Under the pieces are notes generated by a model. It was not told where the DNA came from. It made no database searches and worked only from the letters and a program-made list of their open reading frames with translations. The position numbers were made by a program, and so were the translations under genes. From Chloroflexota bacterium (GTDB lineage: Bacteria; Chloroflexota; Anaerolineae; B4-G1; SLSP01), in assembly GCA_012798275.1 (NCBI GenBank), contig JAAZNO010000077.1, positions 1 to 8,612 of the forward strand: a stretch of DNA of 8,612 nt, in the 5' to 3' direction. Shown one piece after another: positions 6,131 through 8,612 of this stretch (within the stretch, counting starts at the first letter, position 1; the number at the start of each line of letters is the position of its first letter).

Positions 6131-6508
6131 GTGAATACGGTGAGGGCTGGTGCGCCGAAGCATTTCCAACAGTTGGAGGCGTGGTAGGAGGCGCACAAGC
6201 TGGTGCTGGCGGTTTATGCCAATACCAAGGGCTTCCCACGTGATGAATTGTTTGGCCTCGTCTCACAAATGCGCCGTGCGGCGGTGTCTGTACCGGCCAA
6301 TATCGCGGAAGGTTTCAAACGACGCGGGATTCGAGAGAAGATCCCTTTCTACAACATCGTTGAAGGTTCACTTGAAGAGCTCAAATATTACTTCATCCTG
6401 GCACAAGATCTTCACTACCTTGAGTCCAATCATGATTTGTTGGCCCAGGCAGAAACTGCAGGTCGTCTATTGAATGGCTTGATAGAAAGCACCGCCGCCC
6501 GTCTTTAA
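6131..6508 (+). pseudogene. Four-helix-bundle (S23/23S rRNA IVP-like) gene with in-frame amber codon
   Basis: From the GTG at 6131 the frame reads VNTVRAGAPKHFQQLEAW, then TAG at 6185-6187, then EAHKLVLAVYANTKGFP and the family hallmark RRAAVSVPANIAEGF, followed by a helical tail with SLEELKYYFILAQDLHYL. Four-helix-bundle proteins of this family normally read F..LEVWQ(K).AH.LVL, so the stop replaces the usual Gln or Lys (CAG or AAG to TAG, one change). The restored protein would be 125 residues, normal for the family. The stop is part of TAGGAGG (6185-6191), a Shine-Dalgarno-like word 11 bases before GTG at 6203, so a 101-residue product lacking the first half of helix 1 could still be made. 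The gene is AT-richer than its neighbours (52 G/C of 120 in 6361-6480 versus 80 of 120 in 6601-6720), suggesting acquisition. It interrupts the metabolic gene series. Confidence 0.8.
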
Positions 6509-6512
6509 CCCA

Positions 6513-6538
6513 TACTTCCTACTCCTACTTCCTACTCC
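6513..6538 (-). repeat. TACT(T)CC array, inverted right arm of the four-helix-bundle cassette
   Basis: Units are TACTTCC (6513-6519), TACTCC (6520-6525), TACTTCC (6526-6532) and TACTCC (6533-6538). Read on the other strand these are GGAGTA and GGAAGTA, matching the GGGAGTA units at 6091-6128 in inverted orientation. The array begins 4 bases after the four-helix-bundle stop codon and ends 12 bases before the CAGGAGG ribosome binding site of the thiolase at 6551-6557. Confidence 0.8.
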
Positions 6539-6563
6539 ATCTATCTGCTACAGGAGGATCACA

Positions 6564-7823
6564 ATGCAACGTAAACCTGGCCGCGGGGTCGCTATCGTCG
6601 GGGCGGGGATGAGCAAGTTTGGCGCGTTCCCCGGTCTGGCAACACGCGATCTGTTCGTGGAGGCGTTCCGCGAGCTGCTCGCTTCCGTGGACAAGGGCTT
6701 CGACGCGCGGGACATCGAGGCGCTCTACATCGGTAACTTCAGCAGCGACCTCTTCGAGGGGCAGGCGCACACCGCGCCGATCATGGCCGATTGGGTGGGG
6801 CTGACCCCGCGCCCGGCGACCCGCGTGGAGGATGCCTGCGCCAGCAGCGGCGTCGCATTCCGCGAGGGGCTGATCGCCATCGCCTCGGGTCTGTACGACA
6901 TCGTGCTCGTCGGCGGCATCGAGAAGATGACGGACCTCCCCACCGCGCGCGTCACCGACACTCTGGCGACCGCCGCCGATGTGACTTATGAGACGCCGGC
7001 GGGCTTCACCTTCCCTGGCCTGTATGCCTCGATGGCGACGGCCTACCTGCACGCTTATGGCGCGACGCCGGAGGCGTTTCTCAAGGTGGGCCTCAAGAAT
7101 CACGAGAACGGCGCGCTCAATCCCAAGGCGCAGTTCGGTCAGCGCATCGCCGACATCATCGAGGCGCGCAAAGCCAGCGCGGCGAAGAAGGGCAAGCCCA
7201 TCCCCACCTGGGCCGACGAGCTAGCCTTTCTCAACGACGAGCGCGCTAACCCCGTCATTGCCTGGCCGCTGCGGCTCTACGATTGCTCGCCGATCTCCGA
7301 CGGCGCTGCGGCGCTGTTGCTGGTGAGCGAGGAGCTGGCGCGGCGCTTCACCGATGCGCCCCTCTACGTGATCGGGAGCGGACAGGCCAGCGACGGCGCG
7401 ACGCACGATCGCCCGACCCTCACGGGCATTCCGGCGGCGCAGCGCGCGGCGCAACTGGCTTACGCGATGGCCGGCGTCACCTCCGCTGACATCCAGCTGG
7501 CCGAAGTCCACGACTGCTTCACCATCGCAGAAATCATGGCGACGGAAGACCTGGGCTTCTTCGCGCCGGGCGAGGGCTGGCGGGCCGCCATCGAGGGACG
7601 CACGGCGCGCACGGGCGACCGTCCCATCAACACCTCCGGCGGGCTGAAATCCAAAGGGCATCCGGTGGGCGCGTCCGGCGCCGGGCAGGTGGTGGAAATC
7701 TGGAAGCAGCTGCGCGGCGAGGCGGGGGCGCGGCAACTGCCGGGCGAGCCCTGCTTGGGACTCACCCACAACGTCGGCGGAACAGGGCAGACCTGCGTGG
7801 TTCACATCTTCGAGCGGAGGTAA
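6564..7823 (+). CDS. SCP-x-type thiolase (acetyl-CoA acetyltransferase family)
   Basis: This 419-residue thiolase of the non-specific lipid-transfer (SCP-x) group cleaves a 3-oxoacyl-CoA with CoA, or runs in reverse. VEDACASSG at 88-96 carries the nucleophile Cys92; EVHDCFTIAE at 314-323 carries His316; GGLKSKGHPVGASG at 359-372 carries His366. Near the C-terminus HNVGGTGQT replaces the CxG loop of classical thiolases, typical of the SCP-x/DUF35-dependent group. Between NPKAQF (186-191) and DCSPISDGAAA (240-250) there is a charged stretch (about 194-225) that looks some 30 residues longer than in typical family members. The stop is 3 bases before the DUF35 gene, whose product usually forms a complex with this thiolase. 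CAGGAGG at 6551-6557 supports the ATG at 6564. Confidence 0.9.
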   Translation: MQRKPGRGVAIVGAGMSKFGAFPGLATRDLFVEAFRELLASVDKGFDARDIEALYIGNFSSDLFEGQAHTAPIMADWVGLTPRPATRVEDACASSGVAFREGLIAIASGLYDIVLVGGIEKMTDLPTARVTDTLATAADVTYETPAGFTFPGLYASMATAYLHAYGATPEAFLKVGLKNHENGALNPKAQFGQRIADIIEARKASAAKKGKPIPTWADELAFLNDERANPVIAWPLRLYDCSPISDGAAALLLVSEELARRFTDAPLYVIGSGQASDGATHDRPTLTGIPAAQRAAQLAYAMAGVTSADIQLAEVHDCFTIAEIMATEDLGFFAPGEGWRAAIEGRTARTGDRPINTSGGLKSKGHPVGASGAGQVVEIWKQLRGEAGARQLPGEPCLGLTHNVGGTGQTCVVHIFERR

Positions 7824-7826
7824 TCC

Positions 7827-8246
7827 ATGAGCGAAAAACCCTTTACCGGCACGGCATTCTATGCATTTCTGAAGGAGCACAAGCTCATGGGCGCGCGGTG
7901 CCCCACATGTGGCGCCATCTACGCGCCGCCGCGTCCGTTCTGCCCTGCCTGCTTCAACGCGGAGCTGGAATGGGTAGAGCTCTCCGGGGCGGGACGACTG
8001 GCGAGCTACAGCGTCATCGTCATTGCCCCGACGGCCATGATCGAGGCCGGCTACGGACGGGAGCATCCCTATTGTTCGGGTGTGGTGGAGCTGGCCGAAG
8101 GTCCGTGCATCAGTGCGCAGATTCTCGGCGTGGATGTGGCGCACCCGGAGACGATCGCCATCGGGACGCCGGTCAAAGTCGCCTTCATTGAACGCGGCGA
8201 GGGCGAGGCGCAAAAGACGTTCTTGGGGTTTGAGGTTGTGCCGTAG
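7827..8246 (+). CDS. Zn-ribbon/OB-fold protein (DUF35 family), thiolase partner
   Basis: This 139-residue protein has an N-terminal helix, a rubredoxin-like zinc ribbon with Cys25, Cys28, Cys39 and Cys42 (CPTC and CPAC), and then an OB-fold domain from about 50 to 139 (GRLASYSVIVIAP, PYCSGVVELAEGP, PVKVAFIERGEGEAQKTFLGFEVVP). All four zinc ligands are intact. DUF35 proteins bind SCP-x-type thiolases; in the archaeal thiolase/HMG-CoA synthase complex a DUF35 subunit holds the two enzymes together. Its start is 3 bases after the thiolase stop and its ribosome binding site (CGGAGG, 7815-7820) lies inside the thiolase's last codons, so the two are translationally coupled. This is the only gap in the gene series without repeats, which fits a fixed stoichiometric pair. 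Confidence 0.92.
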   Translation: MSEKPFTGTAFYAFLKEHKLMGARCPTCGAIYAPPRPFCPACFNAELEWVELSGAGRLASYSVIVIAPTAMIEAGYGREHPYCSGVVELAEGPCISAQILGVDVAHPETIAIGTPVKVAFIERGEGEAQKTFLGFEVVP

Positions 8247-8260
8247 TGTTGGGCGAGCGG

Positions 8261-8296
8261 AGAGTGGGACATCTTTACCCATCACCCCTTACCCAT
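8261..8296. repeat. Degenerate repeat array before the lipoprotein gene
   Basis: TTTACCC, ATCACCC, CTTACCC-like heptamers occupy 8274-8294, with a possible weak left counterpart GAGTGGGA at 8262-8269. No strong hairpin forms. An AGGAGG ribosome binding site follows at 8316-8321. Confidence 0.5.
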
Positions 8297-8329
8297 GGTG
8301 TGTCTATTTCAGTCAGGAGGAGAAACAGT

Positions 8330-8612
8330 ATGAAACGGCTTTCCAGTATTTTGATGTTGGTTGTGATGTTGGGGGGGCTGCTCAGCGCGTGCGTGCAGGA
8401 GGTCGAGCCGACCGCGACCCCCGCGCCGACGACAGCAGCTCCCACGACCGCCGCGCCGACCGAAGCGGCGTTGGGGCCGGTGCTGAAGATCGGGCAGATT
8501 TCGCAACTTTCCGGCGTGATGGCGTTGTACGGTCAGCAGCAGGTACGGGGCTTTGAACTGGGTCTGGAATACGCCTCCGGCGGCAAGCAGGACGCGGAAG
8601 GACGCTGGGTCA
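8330..8612 (+). CDS. Substrate-binding lipoprotein of a branched-chain-amino-acid-type ABC transporter (N-terminal part)
   Basis: The gene runs off the window end with 94 codons visible. Residues 1-20 are a lipoprotein signal peptide (MKRLSS then a hydrophobic core), and LLSAC at 17-21 is a lipobox with Cys21 as the lipidated residue. Residues about 25-47 are a flexible Thr/Pro/Ala linker with PTATPAPTTAAPTTAAPTEA. The mature domain begins VLKIGQISQLSGVMALYGQQQVRG, the start pattern of LivK/Peripla_BP_6-type binding proteins (IGxxxxLSG...YGxxxxxG). It would be anchored outside the membrane and deliver a small solute to permease subunits, presumably encoded downstream. Such proteins bind amino acids, amides, urea or aromatic and short organic acids, so it may import the substrate of the cluster. 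AGGAGG 8 bases upstream sets the start. Confidence 0.85.
   Translation, partial: MKRLSSILMLVVMLGGLLSACVQEVEPTATPAPTTAAPTTAAPTEAALGPVLKIGQISQLSGVMALYGQQQVRGFELGLEYASGGKQDAEGRWV

Noticed and set aside
6150..6473. Arg/Ser-rich open frame overlapping the four-helix-bundle gene
   Set aside because: It is out of frame with the conserved RRAAVSVPANIAEGF sequence and has no family features.
7221..8285. Long open frame (354 codons) on the minus strand spanning the thiolase and DUF35 genes
   Set aside because: It crosses two well-supported genes and their junction and shows no domain signature; this is expected in high-GC DNA.

Overview
The window is about 8.6 kb of GC-rich bacterial DNA with every supported gene on the + strand. 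The organism is most likely a member of the Chloroflexota (Anaerolineae/Caldilineae type). This is inferred from three things: a regulator with a C-terminal winged helix plus BTAD domain, a lipoprotein with a Thr/Pro/Ala-rich linker, and intergenic heptamer repeats. No taxonomic marker gene is present.

Layout: (1) Bases 2-1003 hold the C-terminal part of a large transcriptional regulator whose start lies outside the window. (2) Bases 1004-1303 are a gap of exactly 300 bases. It contains three direct repeats GTAAC(C/T)CC at an exact 11-base period, placed just upstream of an extended -10 element, followed by a repeat array and a strong ribosome binding site. (3) Bases 1304-8246 are a catabolic-looking gene series: an NAD-type short-chain dehydrogenase, a KAS III-like protein with a degenerate active site, a Cat1/4-hydroxybutyrate-type CoA-transferase, a small beta-rich protein, an alpha/beta hydrolase, a broken four-helix-bundle gene, an SCP-x-type thiolase and its Zn-ribbon/OB-fold (DUF35) partner. 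(4) From 8330 to the window end is the start of a lipoprotein that looks like the substrate-binding component of a branched-chain-amino-acid-type ABC transporter.

Taken together the genes suggest uptake of an organic acid or similar compound, hydrolytic opening or ester cleavage, transfer to CoA, NAD-dependent oxidation of a hydroxyacyl-CoA and thiolytic cleavage. The substrate cannot be read from the sequence. The BTAD regulator next door is a good candidate activator, because the repeats before the first gene have the geometry of SARP operators.

The most unusual feature is between the genes. Apart from the 3-base thiolase/DUF35 junction, nearly every gap carries short GTAA/TTAC-type repeats. 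In several gaps they form two inverted arms, one after the upstream stop codon and one before the downstream ribosome binding site. The heptamer differs from gap to gap, but the arms within a gap match each other. In one gap the two arms enclose an AT-richer four-helix-bundle (S23/IVP-like) gene interrupted by an amber codon, which suggests a small mobile or formerly mobile element.
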